Origin: Hyphomonadaceae bacterium
GTDB taxonomy: Bacteria; Pseudomonadota; Alphaproteobacteria; Caulobacterales; Aquidulcibacteraceae
NCBI GenBank assembly: GCA_023384105.1
Contig: JAHDXR010000010.1
Coordinates: 62,001-126,000 of the forward strand
Direction: 5' to 3'
DNA length: 64,000 nt
The position numbers were made by a program, and so were the translations under genes. Positions 53,692 through 62,547 of the stretch are shown here, in pieces. The stretch's first letter is position 1, and each line of letters starts with the position of its first letter. Below the pieces are notes generated by a model that saw nothing but the letters and a program-made list of their open reading frames with translations, searched no databases and had not been told where the DNA came from.

Positions 53692-54455
53692 TAGAGGACT
53701 CCCGCTTCCTTGAGCTTGCCGACGAGTTCGGCGGCGCTTTTCACTTTGACGCCGGCTTGGCGCTTGCCCGGCTCGGCGGTTTTCAGGACCTTGAGGCGCG
53801 GCGTGACGTCGACGCCGAAATCCGTCGGCGCCTTCACGTCGATCGGCTTCTTCTTCGCCTTCATGATGTTCGGCAGCGACGCATAGCGCGGCTCGTTGAG
53901 GCGCAGGTCGGTGGTGATGATGGCCGGCAGATCGACATCGAGCGTCTGCAGGCCGCCGTCGACCTCGCGCGTCACGGTCGCCTTGCCGTCCTGCAGCACG
54001 ATCCTCGACGCGAACGTCGCTTGCGGCCAATCGAGCAGGGCGGCGAGCATCTGGCCGGTCTGGCTGGCGTCGTCGTCGATGGCCTGCTTGCCGAGGATGA
54101 CGATGTCGGGTTTCTCCGCTTCGACCACGGCTTTGAGGATCTTGGCCACCGCGAGCGGTTCGACTTCGCCGTCGGCCTTCACCAGGATGCCGCGGTCGGC
54201 GCCGATCGCGAGCGCGTTGCGCAGCGTTTCCTGCGCCTGTTCCGGGCCGATCGAAACGGCGACGACTTCCTTGGCCGCGCCGGCTGTATGTCCGCCGCCG
54301 CCTTCCTTCATGCGCACGGCTTCCTCGACCGCGATCTCGCAAAACGGGTTGATCGACATCTTGAGGTTCGAGAGGTCGACCCCAGAGCCGTCCGGCTTCA
54401 CCCGGACCTTGAGATTGAAATCGAGCACCCGCTTGACCGGGACGAGGACTTTCAT
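53691..54455 (-). CDS. etfB: electron transfer flavoprotein subunit beta
   Basis: 254 residues: [20 protein letters not shown], then [55 protein letters not shown] and [17 protein letters not shown], the canonical EtfB sequence with the AMP site and recognition loop. First gene of etfBA; forms the heterodimer with EtfA. The start is the ATG at 54455; the track adds a 19-residue upstream extension. Confidence 0.95.
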   Translation of the reverse strand: MKVLVPVKRVLDFNLKVRVKPDGSGVDLSNLKMSINPFCEIAVEEAVRMKEGGGGHTAGAAKEVVAVSIGPEQAQETLRNALAIGADRGILVKADGEVEPLAVAKILKAVVEAEKPDIVILGKQAIDDDASQTGQMLAALLDWPQATFASRIVLQDGKATVTREVDGGLQTLDVDLPAIITTDLRLNEPRYASLPNIMKAKKKPIDVKAPTDFGVDVTPRLKVLKTAEPGKRQAGVKVKSAAELVGKLKEAGVL

Positions 54456-54628
54456 CGTTGAAATCCTTGAGGATTGGCGGCGTGTCGCCACGCCTTGTTC
54501 GCACGCGCACATAAAGCCCGTAAGAAATGGCCCGTCAATGCGACTATCGAGACAGAACGCCGTCCGGCATCCGTTCCAGGCGCGGTCGGCATCCCAATGC
54601 GTGACAACCGCTAATAAGGGGACCCAAC

Positions 54629-56059
54629 ATGATCACTGCCAGACGCCCGCTGCTGTTGGGCGCCGCTGCGGCAAGCCTGACGGTCGGCGACGCCTTCGCC
54701 CAGACCGCCGCGGATTTCATGGGCGAGTGGTTCGGCGCGCTCGATCTGGGTTCGCAGCGTCTGCGGCTCCGGCTCGTTGTCGCCGAGGGGCCGAACTCCA
54801 CGCTCTACAGCATCGACCAGGGCAATGTGGCGATCCCCGTCGGCGAAACGCGGATCGACGGCGATCGGCTTTCGCTGGCGCTGCCGGTGATCGAGGCGAG
54901 TTTCCGGGGCCGTCTGAGCGGCGGCCGCATCGAAGGCGAATTCACCCAGCGGGGCACGCTGCCTCTGGTGTTCGCGCGCGAGGCGGAGACACGGCAAGCG
55001 CCGCCGCGAGAAACGCTCACGCAAGAGCGGCTCGCGGCGCTGCGGGCGCAGTGCGGCGCGCCAGCCTTCGCGGCCGCTGCTGCAAGGCGCGGCGGCCGCT
55101 CCCTCGCTTTGGTCGACGGCGTTCGCGCCATCGGGCGACCGGAACGCGCGACCATGTCGGACAAGTGGCATCTGGGCTCGATCACCAAGTCGATGACGGC
55201 GACGCTGGTCGCGCGCGCGGTCGAAGCCGGGCGCGTGCGGTGGACCGATACGGTCGGCGCCGTGCTCGGCGCGGCCATCCCCGAGATGCGCGCAGAATAT
55301 CGCGACATCAGCTTCCGGCATCTGCTCAGCCATCGCTCCGGCCTGCCGGCGAACATCGAGCTTGGACAATTGCTGGCGTTTCCGCGCGAGAGCGCGGACG
55401 CGCGCCAGGACCGCATCGCCTACGCGCGGCTCGGCCTGCAGCAGCAGCCGGCCGGCGCGAAGGAGGAGCACTTCGAGTATTCCAACACCGGCTACGTCAT
55501 CGCCGGCGCGATGCTGGAAGCGAAGCTCGGCGCGCCGTGGGAAGAGCTGATTCAAAGGCGCGTGTTCGATCCGCTCCGCATGACCGGTGCCGGCCAAGGC
55601 GCGCCCGGCGCGCCGGGCGCCTACGATCAGCCGGTGGGGCACGCCTTGGGTCCGGCGACGGTGACGGACGGCCAGGCGACGGCTTCGCTTGCGCCCCATC
55701 CGCCGGGCGCGCCGATCACCGACAATCCCGCCGTGCTAGGGCCGGCGGGCCGCGTGCACGCCTCGTTTGAAGACGTGTTCAAGTATCTCGCCGCGCATCG
55801 CGACCGCACGTCGTTCCTGCGCCGTGAGAGCTGGGACGCGCTGCATACGCCGCCGTTCGGCGGGCCGTACGCGATGGGATGGTCCGAGCGCGAAGGCATG
55901 CTCTGGCACAACGGCTCGAACACGCTCTGGTACGCCGAAGTGATGTTCGACCGCACGCGCGGCATTATCGCCGCAGCCGCCGTCAATGACGGCCGGGTCG
56001 GCGAAGTCGCCCAGCCGGTCGGCGCGGCGCTGGTCGGCGCGGCGCAAGCGGTGGCGTGA
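54629..56059 (+). CDS. secreted serine hydrolase of the beta-lactamase/class C fold
   Basis: 476 residues. Leader [21 protein letters not shown] (export), an N-terminal beta domain ([20 protein letters not shown], up to ~120), then the beta-lactamase-like domain with SxxK in [16 protein letters not shown], the YxN in [12 protein letters not shown] and the third motif as HNGSN ([12 protein letters not shown]). These make it a class C-type esterase, D-aminopeptidase or PBP4*-like enzyme; resistance is not implied. It is divergent from etfBA and ends 6 bases from convergent parE. Confidence 0.87.
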   Translation: MITARRPLLLGAAAASLTVGDAFAQTAADFMGEWFGALDLGSQRLRLRLVVAEGPNSTLYSIDQGNVAIPVGETRIDGDRLSLALPVIEASFRGRLSGGRIEGEFTQRGTLPLVFAREAETRQAPPRETLTQERLAALRAQCGAPAFAAAAARRGGRSLALVDGVRAIGRPERATMSDKWHLGSITKSMTATLVARAVEAGRVRWTDTVGAVLGAAIPEMRAEYRDISFRHLLSHRSGLPANIELGQLLAFPRESADARQDRIAYARLGLQQQPAGAKEEHFEYSNTGYVIAGAMLEAKLGAPWEELIQRRVFDPLRMTGAGQGAPGAPGAYDQPVGHALGPATVTDGQATASLAPHPPGAPITDNPAVLGPAGRVHASFEDVFKYLAAHRDRTSFLRRESWDALHTPPFGGPYAMGWSEREGMLWHNGSNTLWYAEVMFDRTRGIIAAAAVNDGRVGEVAQPVGAALVGAAQAVA

Positions 56060-56065
56060 GCTCGG

Positions 56066-56389
56066 CTACGAGTCGTCGTTGGCGAGGTGAGCCGCGAAAT
56101 CCATGCTGGCGTGAAGGATGCGGACGACGTCGAGCACGTCGTCGTCCGCGAGATAGAAGATGACATGGCTGCCGCAGACGCGTCTGAGAAAGGGCGCCTG
56201 CGCGTCTCTTAGACGCCGCCCGATTTCAGGCCGTTCCCGCACGCGTTCCAGTTCGGCTCTGAGGGCGGCGACATAACGGTCCGCTTGCTGACGCGACCAT
56301 TGCCGCCGCGTGTACGTGTAGATGCCCGCCAGATCGCGCCGCGCCGCGGGACGGAGGCGCAGCTCACGCGTCGCGATCGGCTTCGGCAT
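56066..56389 (-). CDS. parE: ParE-family toxin
   Basis: 107 residues with the full RelE/ParE fold: [68 protein letters not shown] and [10 protein letters not shown]. ParE toxins poison DNA gyrase. It overlaps the parD gene by 26 bases. Unlike the copy at 12.4 kb this one is intact. Confidence 0.88.
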   Translation of the reverse strand: MPKPIATRELRLRPAARRDLAGIYTYTRRQWSRQQADRYVAALRAELERVRERPEIGRRLRDAQAPFLRRVCGSHVIFYLADDDVLDVVRILHASMDFAAHLANDDS

Positions 56390-56615
56390 GCATTTCTTTC
56401 ATGAACCCGTCGAAATCGAAGGGCTGAGGTTCGCCGCTGTCCAAACCTTCCTGCAGCGCTTCGCGCAGCCGCTGCAGCTTCGTTTCGTTTTCTTCGAGCA
56501 GCCGCAAGCCGGCGCGGATCACGTCGCTGGCGGACGCGTAGCGGCCGGTCGCCACCTGCTGCTCGATGAAGCCGTTGAAGTGATCCCCAAGCGAAACCGA
56601 GGTGTTCTTGCTCAT
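56364..56615 (-). CDS. parD: ParD-family antitoxin
   Basis: 83 residues of CopG-type ribbon-helix-helix: [40 protein letters not shown], then an acidic tail that should wrap ParE. Typical first gene of parDE, overlapping parE. A perfect inverted repeat 11 bases upstream is the likely autoregulatory operator. Confidence 0.9.
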   Translation of the reverse strand: MSKNTSVSLGDHFNGFIEQQVATGRYASASDVIRAGLRLLEENETKLQRLREALQEGLDSGEPQPFDFDGFMKEMHAEADRDA

Positions 56616-56625
56616 ATTAGCAAAA

Positions 56626-56640
56626 TACCAAAAATTGGTA
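56626..56640. promoter_or_regulatory. inverted repeat upstream of parD (operator)
   Basis: TACCAA-AAA-TTGGTA, perfect 6-base arms, 11 bases before the parD start, in a short AT-rich stretch. Position and symmetry fit binding of a ParD dimer. Confidence 0.65.
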
Positions 56641-56651
56641 CTAGGTGCAAC

Positions 56652-57488
56652 TCATGTCCGCCGGAACGGATCGGCCGGGTACGCGCCGAGCACTTTGAGC
56701 GATGCCGAGAAGAAGGCCAGCTCTTCGAAGGCGAGCTTTACGTTGCGCTCGTCGGGATGGCCCTCGACCTCGCAGAAGAACATGGCCGCGGCGAAGGCGC
56801 CGCCTTCGATATAGCTCTCGAGCTTGGTCATGTTCACGCCGTTGGTGGCGAAGCCGCCGAGCGCCTTGTAGAGCGCGGCCGGCACGTTGCGGACGCGGAA
56901 GACGAAGCTGGTCATGCATGGGCCGGCGCCGAGGGCGAGGTTCTGCGGCTCGCGGGAGAAGACCAGGAAGCGCGTGGTGTTGTGCGGCGCGTCGGCCAGA
57001 TCGGCCCGCAGCACTTGGAGGCCGTGAATTTCGCCGGCGAGCGCGGAGGCGAGCGCGCCGACCTTGGGATCGCCGATTTCGGCGATCTCGCGCGCGGCGC
57101 CGGCGGTGTCGGCGGTCTTCACCGCGACGACGCCAAGCTCGCGCAGCTGCTTGCGGCATTGGCCGAGCGCCTGCGGATGCGAGCGGACATGGGTGAGGCC
57201 TTCGAGCGTCGCGTCCTTCAGCCCGAGCAGCTGGTGCTTGATCGGCACGAAGCGCTCGCCGACGATGTAGAGGCCGCTTTCGGGAATGAGCGTATGCACG
57301 TCGGCGACGCGGCCGGCGACCGAGTTCTCGACCGGGATCATCGCATAGCGCGCCTGGCCTTCGCTCACGGCGGCGAACGCGTCCTCGAAGCTGGCGCAGG
57401 GCAGCGGCTGGAGGTCGGGATAGGCTTCGCGCGCGGCGATGTGCGAGTTCGCCCCGGGTTCGCCTTGGAAGGAGATATAGTCAGTCAT
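56652..57488 (-). CDS. pheA: prephenate dehydratase
   Basis: 278 residues, from ATG MTDYISFQGEPGANSHIA. PDT domain with VSEGQARYAMIPVENSVAG, and the catalytic ADAPHNTTRFLVFSRE (TRF). A C-terminal ACT domain follows (SFVFRVRNVPAALYKALGGF, MTKLESYIEGGAF), giving phenylalanine feedback control. It converts prephenate to phenylpyruvate. No fused chorismate mutase; that activity is supplied at 34.1 kb. In many alphaproteobacteria it directly follows kdsB; here a hybrid kinase gene lies between. Confidence 0.94.
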   Translation of the reverse strand: MTDYISFQGEPGANSHIAAREAYPDLQPLPCASFEDAFAAVSEGQARYAMIPVENSVAGRVADVHTLIPESGLYIVGERFVPIKHQLLGLKDATLEGLTHVRSHPQALGQCRKQLRELGVVAVKTADTAGAAREIAEIGDPKVGALASALAGEIHGLQVLRADLADAPHNTTRFLVFSREPQNLALGAGPCMTSFVFRVRNVPAALYKALGGFATNGVNMTKLESYIEGGAFAAAMFFCEVEGHPDERNVKLAFEELAFFSASLKVLGAYPADPFRRT

Positions 57489-57572
57489 GCCGGCGGCGAG
57501 CGTTAGCGCATGGACCGCGGCTGCGGTAGAGGCGTTAGCGCAATGGGCGTGGCGCAAAGTGTCGAAAGCGCC

Positions 57573-57674
57573 CTATGGACCGCCGGCGCCCCGCCGGCAG
57601 GGCGCGACAGCTGCCGACCGGCGTTGACGTTTGTTCGATCGGGCGCATGCCGGCGGGGCGCCGGCGGTCCATAG
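57573..57674. repeat. mosaic palindromic repeat, family A, paired arms
   Basis: CTATGGACCGCCGGCGCCCCGCC... and GGCGGGGCGCCGGCGGTCCATAG enclose ~40 bases. Right flank GCGCGGCGCTTCAG contains the stop of the second hybrid kinase; left flank is AAAGCGC. It lies upstream of pheA, between two minus-strand genes. The remaining ~85 bases to pheA show no other feature. Confidence 0.85.
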
Positions 57675-57684
57675 GCGCGGCGCT

Positions 57685-60039
57685 TCAGGCGCTCAGCTTC
57701 ATTTCCAGCGTCCGCGGCTGGGGACGGATGCGGGCCAGGCGCAGCGCCGCGGCGCACAGCATGTCGCGCGTCGCCGGCTTCACCAGGTGCTCGGCCGCGC
57801 CCAGCTCGATCGAGCGGCGGCGGTCTTCCTCGATCGACAGCACGAGGATCGGCGCGCCCTGCGTTTCCGGATCGAGCCCGAGATCGGAGATCACGCTCCA
57901 GCCGTCGCGGTCGGGCAGGTTGATGTCGAGGATGACGAGCGAGGGCTTGAGCGTGCGCGCAAGCTCAAGCCCCGCATTGGCCGTGCGCGCGCCCTGCACG
58001 GCGAAGCCGACCTGGGTGAGCGCGCGCACGGCGAGATCGCGGGCGCTGGCCTCGTCGTCGATGACCAGCGCAAGCGGGGCGTCCTCGTCGCCGTGCCGCT
58101 CGAACACGTCCCGTTCGCCGCTGGCGCCGAAGCCTTTGTAGAATTGCGGAATCCAGAGCGTGAAGGTCGCGCCCTTGCCAAGCTCGCTTTCGACGCTCAC
58201 CTCGCCGCCCATCATCTGCGCCATCCGGCGCGTGATCATGAGGCCGAGGCCGGTGCCGCCGAATTCGCGCGCGGTGCTGGCGCTGGCCTGCTCGAACGCC
58301 TGGAACAGGCGGCCCGTCTGCTCTTCGCTGAGGCCGATGCCGGTGTCGGCGACGCTGAACACGAGCCGCGCCTCGCCGTCTTCCTCGACCCGGCGCATGC
58401 TGAGCCGCACCTCGCCCTGCTTGGTGAATTTGCAGGCGTTGGAGAGCAGGTTGAGCAGGCACTGGCGCAGCTTCTGCGTGTCGATGTAGGACTCGGCGAT
58501 CTCTTCGATTTCCGCCGTCAGCGTGTTGCGGTTCTTGCCGGCGAGCGGCTTGGTCGTGGCGATCGCTTCGGCGACGATCGCGCGCGGATCGGCCGGCGCG
58601 GCGATCACGTCCATGCGGCCGGCTTCGATCTTCGACAGGTCGAGAATGTCGTTGATCACGGCGAGCAGGTGGCGCGCGGCCATGTTGATGCGTTCCAGGT
58701 CCGCGGTGGAGGCGGCGTCGCCGCGATCCTCTGCGTCCTCGGCGAGAATCTCGGCGTAGCCGATGATGGCGTTGAGCGGCGTGCGCAGCTCATGGCTCAT
58801 ATTGGCGACGAATTGCGACTTGGCGCGGTTGGCGGTTTCCGCGGCGATGCGGGCGGCGTCGGCGCTGATGCGGGCTTCGGCGGCGTCGCGCAGAACCGCC
58901 AGCGCGCGGGCCATGTCGCCGATTTCGTCGCCGCGCGCGAGCGCCGGAATCTCGGAATCGTAATTGCCGTCGGCGATGGCGCGGATCGAGGCGGACAGCG
59001 AGTCGATCGGCTGCACCAGGCCCACGCGCAGCAGCGCGACGACAGAGCCGAGAACGACGAGGAAGAGCAGCGCCGCCAGCAGCAGCGTGCCGGTGCGTTC
59101 GTTGGCGAGGCGGTCGATCCGCGCCACGAGCATGTCGTCGAGCCTGTTCGAGACGCGGCCCGAGAGATCGGCGAGGGCGAGTTGGGCGCCGGCTTCCCTG
59201 GCGATCAGCTCGGCCATGTTCACGCGGCCGCGGTTGAGCGCCTGTTCGACATAGGCGCGGTACGAGGCGAGATTGGTGATCGCCGCATAGGACGGCGGAC
59301 CGAGCGAGGCGGCGAGGCGTTCGTTGCCGGCGCTTTCGGTCATGCGGTCGATGGCTTCGCTCAGCGAGGCGGTGGCGCGCTCGAGCACGGCCAGTTCCTG
59401 CAGCATCTGCGTGCGCTCGCCTTCGCCGATGCGGCGGTCGGCGAACACGTCGTCGGCCAGCGCCGCGAGATCGCGCGCCTGCTGCGCCAGCACCGGCGCG
59501 CGGTCCATCACGATGGCGGCGGCGAGATGGCTGGCGCGTTCGGCGTCGCGCACCAGATTGGCGCGGTCGCCGACCTGGTGGGCGAGATCGTAAAGCGCCA
59601 TCGCCGCCGCGCCGGCGGCGGTTTTGCGCGCGCGTTCGTTGGTCAGCGCCACGCGCATGGCGGTGATGGCGCGCTCCGAAAGGTCGGCCGTCTCCAGGCC
59701 TTCGCCGTAGCGGCGCTCGGCCAGGCGCAGCGCGCGGATCGCGGGGGAGATGTTGTCGATGCCGTCGTGGCCGAGATCCTGCGCGCGCGACTGCATGTTG
59801 AGCAGCGCATGCGCTTCGTTGATGACGCGCAGATAGGCCGCGCCGTCGCGTTCCACCAGGGTCATGTCGACGCTGCGCTGCTGCTCGTCGGCGAGCTTGC
59901 CGGCGACGAAGCCGAGCGGGATCAGGAACAGCGCGAAAGCGACAGCCAGTTTCTGGCTGGTGGACGCGGTCTGTGCGACGCTCCACGCGCTCCGGCGCGT
60001 GTTGGCGATGCCCCGCGCAAAAGTTTCCTTCGCGTTCAT
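57685..60039 (-). CDS. membrane hybrid sensor histidine kinase with HAMP and receiver
   Basis: 784 residues from ATG MNAKETFARG, preceded by GGGGAG (the track adds 33 codons). Membrane segment 1 LAVAFALFLIPLGFVAG, a ~250-residue helical periplasmic domain, membrane segment 2 LLLAALLFLVVLGSVVALL, HAMP (IRAIADGNYDSEIPALARGD), HisKA with NMSHELRTPLNAIIGYAE, HATPase_c (DTGIGLSEEQTGRLF, GGTGLGLMI) and a receiver with VIDDEAS and acceptor Asp in VILDINLPD. Kinase and receiver parts are near-copies in layout of the 1.5-3.8 kb kinase. No response regulator nearby. It lies between kdsB and pheA on the same strand. Confidence 0.9.
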   Translation of the reverse strand: MNAKETFARGIANTRRSAWSVAQTASTSQKLAVAFALFLIPLGFVAGKLADEQQRSVDMTLVERDGAAYLRVINEAHALLNMQSRAQDLGHDGIDNISPAIRALRLAERRYGEGLETADLSERAITAMRVALTNERARKTAAGAAAMALYDLAHQVGDRANLVRDAERASHLAAAIVMDRAPVLAQQARDLAALADDVFADRRIGEGERTQMLQELAVLERATASLSEAIDRMTESAGNERLAASLGPPSYAAITNLASYRAYVEQALNRGRVNMAELIAREAGAQLALADLSGRVSNRLDDMLVARIDRLANERTGTLLLAALLFLVVLGSVVALLRVGLVQPIDSLSASIRAIADGNYDSEIPALARGDEIGDMARALAVLRDAAEARISADAARIAAETANRAKSQFVANMSHELRTPLNAIIGYAEILAEDAEDRGDAASTADLERINMAARHLLAVINDILDLSKIEAGRMDVIAAPADPRAIVAEAIATTKPLAGKNRNTLTAEIEEIAESYIDTQKLRQCLLNLLSNACKFTKQGEVRLSMRRVEEDGEARLVFSVADTGIGLSEEQTGRLFQAFEQASASTAREFGGTGLGLMITRRMAQMMGGEVSVESELGKGATFTLWIPQFYKGFGASGERDVFERHGDEDAPLALVIDDEASARDLAVRALTQVGFAVQGARTANAGLELARTLKPSLVILDINLPDRDGWSVISDLGLDPETQGAPILVLSIEEDRRRSIELGAAEHLVKPATRDMLCAAALRLARIRPQPRTLEMKLSA

Positions 60040-60163
60040 TTCTCTCCCCGGCGCGCGCTGGCGCGAGCGCATAAAGCGCACCGAGGTGATAACGAGCGCT
60101 AAAGGAGCGGCGCGAAAAACGAAGCCAAATATTGGCAAATCGCAAATGGCGCTGCGCCGGCGC

Positions 60164-60901
60164 TTAACGCGCGCTTACGTCTGCTCGGCGCGCGGCGAGA
60201 ACCGCGCGCGCGGCCTCCAGATCGGGCGGACTGTCGACGCCCTTGGGGAAGTCTGTGATCGCATCGGCGACGATGGTCATGCCCATTTCGAGCGCGCGCA
60301 TCTGTTCGAGCTTCTCGCGCAGTTCGAGCGGCGAGGGCGGCGCGGCGACGAAGCGCGCCAGCGCGTCGCGGCGATAGACGTAGACGCCGACATGGCGTTC
60401 GATCGGGCCTTCGCCCCATGGCGCGGGCGCGCGGGTGAAAGCCAGGCAGCGGCCGTCCTGGGCCCGAATGGCCTTGACGATGTTCGGATTGGCGCGTTCG
60501 GCCTCGTCGTTCGACGGCGAAACGAGCGTTGCGATGTCGGCGCCGGGTCTGAGCGCGGCCACGGCGCGGGCGATGTCGGCGGGCGCCATGGTCGGCATGT
60601 CGCCCTGCAGATTGACGGCGACGTCGAAACGGCGGGCGGGGTCGAACGCCTCCAGCGCGGCGTGGACGCGGTCGGAGCCGGAGGGGAGTTCGGGGTCGGT
60701 CAGCGTCACATGGGCGCCGGCGCGCAGCGCCGCTTCGGCCACCTCTTCCTCGGCGGCGGCCACCAGGACAGGGCCGACGCCGGCGGCGCGGGCGAGGTCC
60801 GCCACCCAGGCGATCATCGGCCGCCCGTGGATATCGGCGAGCGGCTTGCCGGGCAGGCGCGTGGAGGCCATGCGGGCCGGAATGACGATGACCGGGTTCA
60901 T
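60164..60901 (-). CDS. kdsB: 3-deoxy-manno-octulosonate cytidylyltransferase
   Basis: 245 residues from MNPVIVIPARMASTRLPGKP (CMP-Kdo synthetase signature). VNLQGDMPTMAPADIARAV holds the catalytic aspartate region, RHVGVYVYRRDALARF and LEMGMTIVADAITDFPKGVD follow the family. It activates Kdo for lipid A core assembly, so this organism makes Kdo-containing LPS. Divergent from the cytochrome c gene. Confidence 0.93.
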   Translation of the reverse strand: MNPVIVIPARMASTRLPGKPLADIHGRPMIAWVADLARAAGVGPVLVAAAEEEVAEAALRAGAHVTLTDPELPSGSDRVHAALEAFDPARRFDVAVNLQGDMPTMAPADIARAVAALRPGADIATLVSPSNDEAERANPNIVKAIRAQDGRCLAFTRAPAPWGEGPIERHVGVYVYRRDALARFVAAPPSPLELREKLEQMRALEMGMTIVADAITDFPKGVDSPPDLEAARAVLAARRADVSAR

Positions 60902-61035
60902 AGGCCCTCGCATGCCGTGCGGCGGTTCGCCGCGCAAGGCCGGCGCAGTGCGTCCGCGTCGCAGCCCCCGCTTGGCGTAGCGCGCAACGCACGCCATAAA
61001 CCGCCCGTCAATTTCGGCCAGTCAGGGCAGGGCTA

Positions 61036-61647
61036 ATGAGCGATCTGCGGATGAATTCGGTGTTCGGGGCCGTCCTGGCCTCGGTGTTGGGCGTCATGGG
61101 CGTGGGCGTGCTGGCCGGTTCGCTGGTGCAATCGAATTATCCGGAGACGGCGGGCTACCTGCCGGAAGTGCAGCTGGACGCCCCCGGCGGCGGCCCGGCC
61201 GCGCCGGCCGGTCCGCCGGACTTCGGCCGCCTGTTCGCCGATCAGGCCCAGCTCAGTGAGCTGATTGCGCGGGGCGAGCGCATCACGGCCCAATGCACCG
61301 CCTGCCACACGTTCGACGCCGGCGGCCCGAACCGGATCGGCCCCAACCTGCATGACGTGTTCGGGCGCGCCGTCGCCAGCCACGCCGGCTTCGCCTATTC
61401 GGACGCGATGGCCGGTCATGGCGGCGGCTGGGACTATCTCGCGCTGAACGATTTCTTGCTCTCGCCCGCGCGCGACGTGCCGGGCACTAAGATGGCGTTC
61501 GCGGGTCTGCGCAACGAGCAGGACCGGGTGGCGCTGATCGCTTATCTGCGCTCGATCTCGCCGAACAACGTGGCGCTGCCAGCGCCGTTGCCGGAAGCGG
61601 TTGAGACCGCGGCGCCGGCCGAAGGCGCGTCCGCAGGCGGCGGCTAA
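61036..61647 (+). CDS. cycM: membrane-anchored class I cytochrome c (CycM-like)
   Basis: 203 residues. Uncleaved N-terminal anchor (VFGAVLASVLGVMGVGVLAG), a linker rich in Pro/Ala/Gly, then a cytochrome c fold with haem motif CTACH and axial methionine in VPGTKMAFAGLRNEQDR. GPNRIGPNLHDVFGR is typical of cytochrome c552/CycM. It carries electrons to an aa3-type oxidase. The divergent cycM-kdsB arrangement is conserved in alphaproteobacteria. Confidence 0.9.
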   Translation: MSDLRMNSVFGAVLASVLGVMGVGVLAGSLVQSNYPETAGYLPEVQLDAPGGGPAAPAGPPDFGRLFADQAQLSELIARGERITAQCTACHTFDAGGPNRIGPNLHDVFGRAVASHAGFAYSDAMAGHGGGWDYLALNDFLLSPARDVPGTKMAFAGLRNEQDRVALIAYLRSISPNNVALPAPLPEAVETAAPAEGASAGGG

Positions 61648-61656
61648 AGCACCGCG

Positions 61657-61693
61657 CCTATGGCCCGCCGGCGTCCCGCCGGCGGGCCATAGG
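61657..61693. repeat. mosaic repeat, family A, perfect 17-base hairpin
   Basis: CCTATGGCCCGCCGGCG-TCC-CGCCGGCGGGCCATAGG is a perfect 17-base stem with a 3-base loop, at the convergent cytochrome c/NlpC junction. Left flank TAAAGCACCGCG and right flank GATTTGGCGCACGGCGCTTTAA (NlpC stop) are the family's outer arms. A strong bidirectional terminator candidate. Confidence 0.85.
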
Positions 61694-61722
61694 ACGTTGC
61701 GTGGGATTTGGCGCACGGCGCT

Positions 61723-62547
61723 TTAAAGCCGGCGGATCGTGCGCGGCGGACCGTTGCGGGCGATCGCCGCGCTCAGCGGCTCGATCACTGTCTGCATGTG
61801 GAAGGCGTTGGCGTGCAGCAGCTCCGCCGCGCTGCGCATGACGCCGACATGGCCGCTCCAGAACACGAGATCGCCGCGCTGAAGCGGCGCATCGGGCGGA
61901 ATGGCTCGACCCACCGCCTGTTCCTGCATGTCGGCGTCGCGCGGCGCCGGCACGCCGCCGGTTTCAAGCGCGCTCTGCACCATGCCAGAGCAATCGACGG
62001 CGCTCGAATCCTTGCCGCCCCATAGATAGGGCAAGCCGACGAAGCGCTCGGCGCTGGCGACCCAGTCTTCGACCGTCGCGTCGATCGGCGCGATGTGCGC
62101 GGCATAGACCCAGCCGCCGCGGCTCAGCGCCGCGAAGCCGTTCTCGTAGGTCGCGATCCTGAGCTTGGCGTTGAGGCTGAGCGGCGAGGGCGGTTGCGAT
62201 TTCTTGTCGGGCTTGGGAAACACCAGCGTGCGCAGCACGGCGACGCGATGCGTCGGCGCGTGGATGTCGGTGTCGAAACTGTCGGCGCGGGCGTAGCCGA
62301 CATATCCGTCGAGCCGCGCCTGGCCCCAGACCCAGCCCTGATCGTCGCGGTCGTAGACGTCGAAGATTTCGCCGTAGAGCAGCTGCGTTTCCAGCCGCGC
62401 AACGAAAGACGGCGCCTCGCGCAGAACGGAGGCGCCGACTTTGACCTGATGCGGAACGGCCTCGACGAACCGTTCCGCATCGACCTGGCCTTTGAGCTTC
62501 GCCGCCGCCACATCGCTGCGCGCCGGCGTCAGCCGCGGATCGTTCAT
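61723..62547 (-). CDS. NlpC/P60 peptidase with N-terminal SH3-like domains
   Basis: 274 residues. N-terminal SH3-like region (YGEIFDVYDRDDQGWVWGQA, LDGYVGYARADSF) and C-terminal NlpC/P60 domain with catalytic cysteine DSSAVDCSGMVQSALE, histidine SGHVGVMRSAAE and a following polar residue. GLPYLWGGKDS precedes the cysteine as usual. No signal peptide is visible, so a cytoplasmic murein-peptide recycling role (dipeptidyl-peptidase VI type) is more likely than cell-wall cutting. Coupled to MarR by ATGA; the track start is 111 codons too early. Confidence 0.88.
   Translation of the reverse strand: MNDPRLTPARSDVAAAKLKGQVDAERFVEAVPHQVKVGASVLREAPSFVARLETQLLYGEIFDVYDRDDQGWVWGQARLDGYVGYARADSFDTDIHAPTHRVAVLRTLVFPKPDKKSQPPSPLSLNAKLRIATYENGFAALSRGGWVYAAHIAPIDATVEDWVASAERFVGLPYLWGGKDSSAVDCSGMVQSALETGGVPAPRDADMQEQAVGRAIPPDAPLQRGDLVFWSGHVGVMRSAAELLHANAFHMQTVIEPLSAAIARNGPPRTIRRL

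Noticed and set aside
54629-56059. Antibiotic resistance beta-lactamase
   Set aside because: It has the SxxK/YxN/HxG fold but with an additional N-terminal domain and HNGSN motif, typical of class C-like esterases or peptidases. Nothing points to resistance.
57631-60102. 823-aa plus-strand ORF over the second hybrid kinase
   Set aside because: Antisense shadow of the kinase.
9440-61700. CRISPR array made of the recurring palindromic repeats
   Set aside because: Copies are kilobases apart, in both orientations, not regularly spaced, and no cas genes are present.
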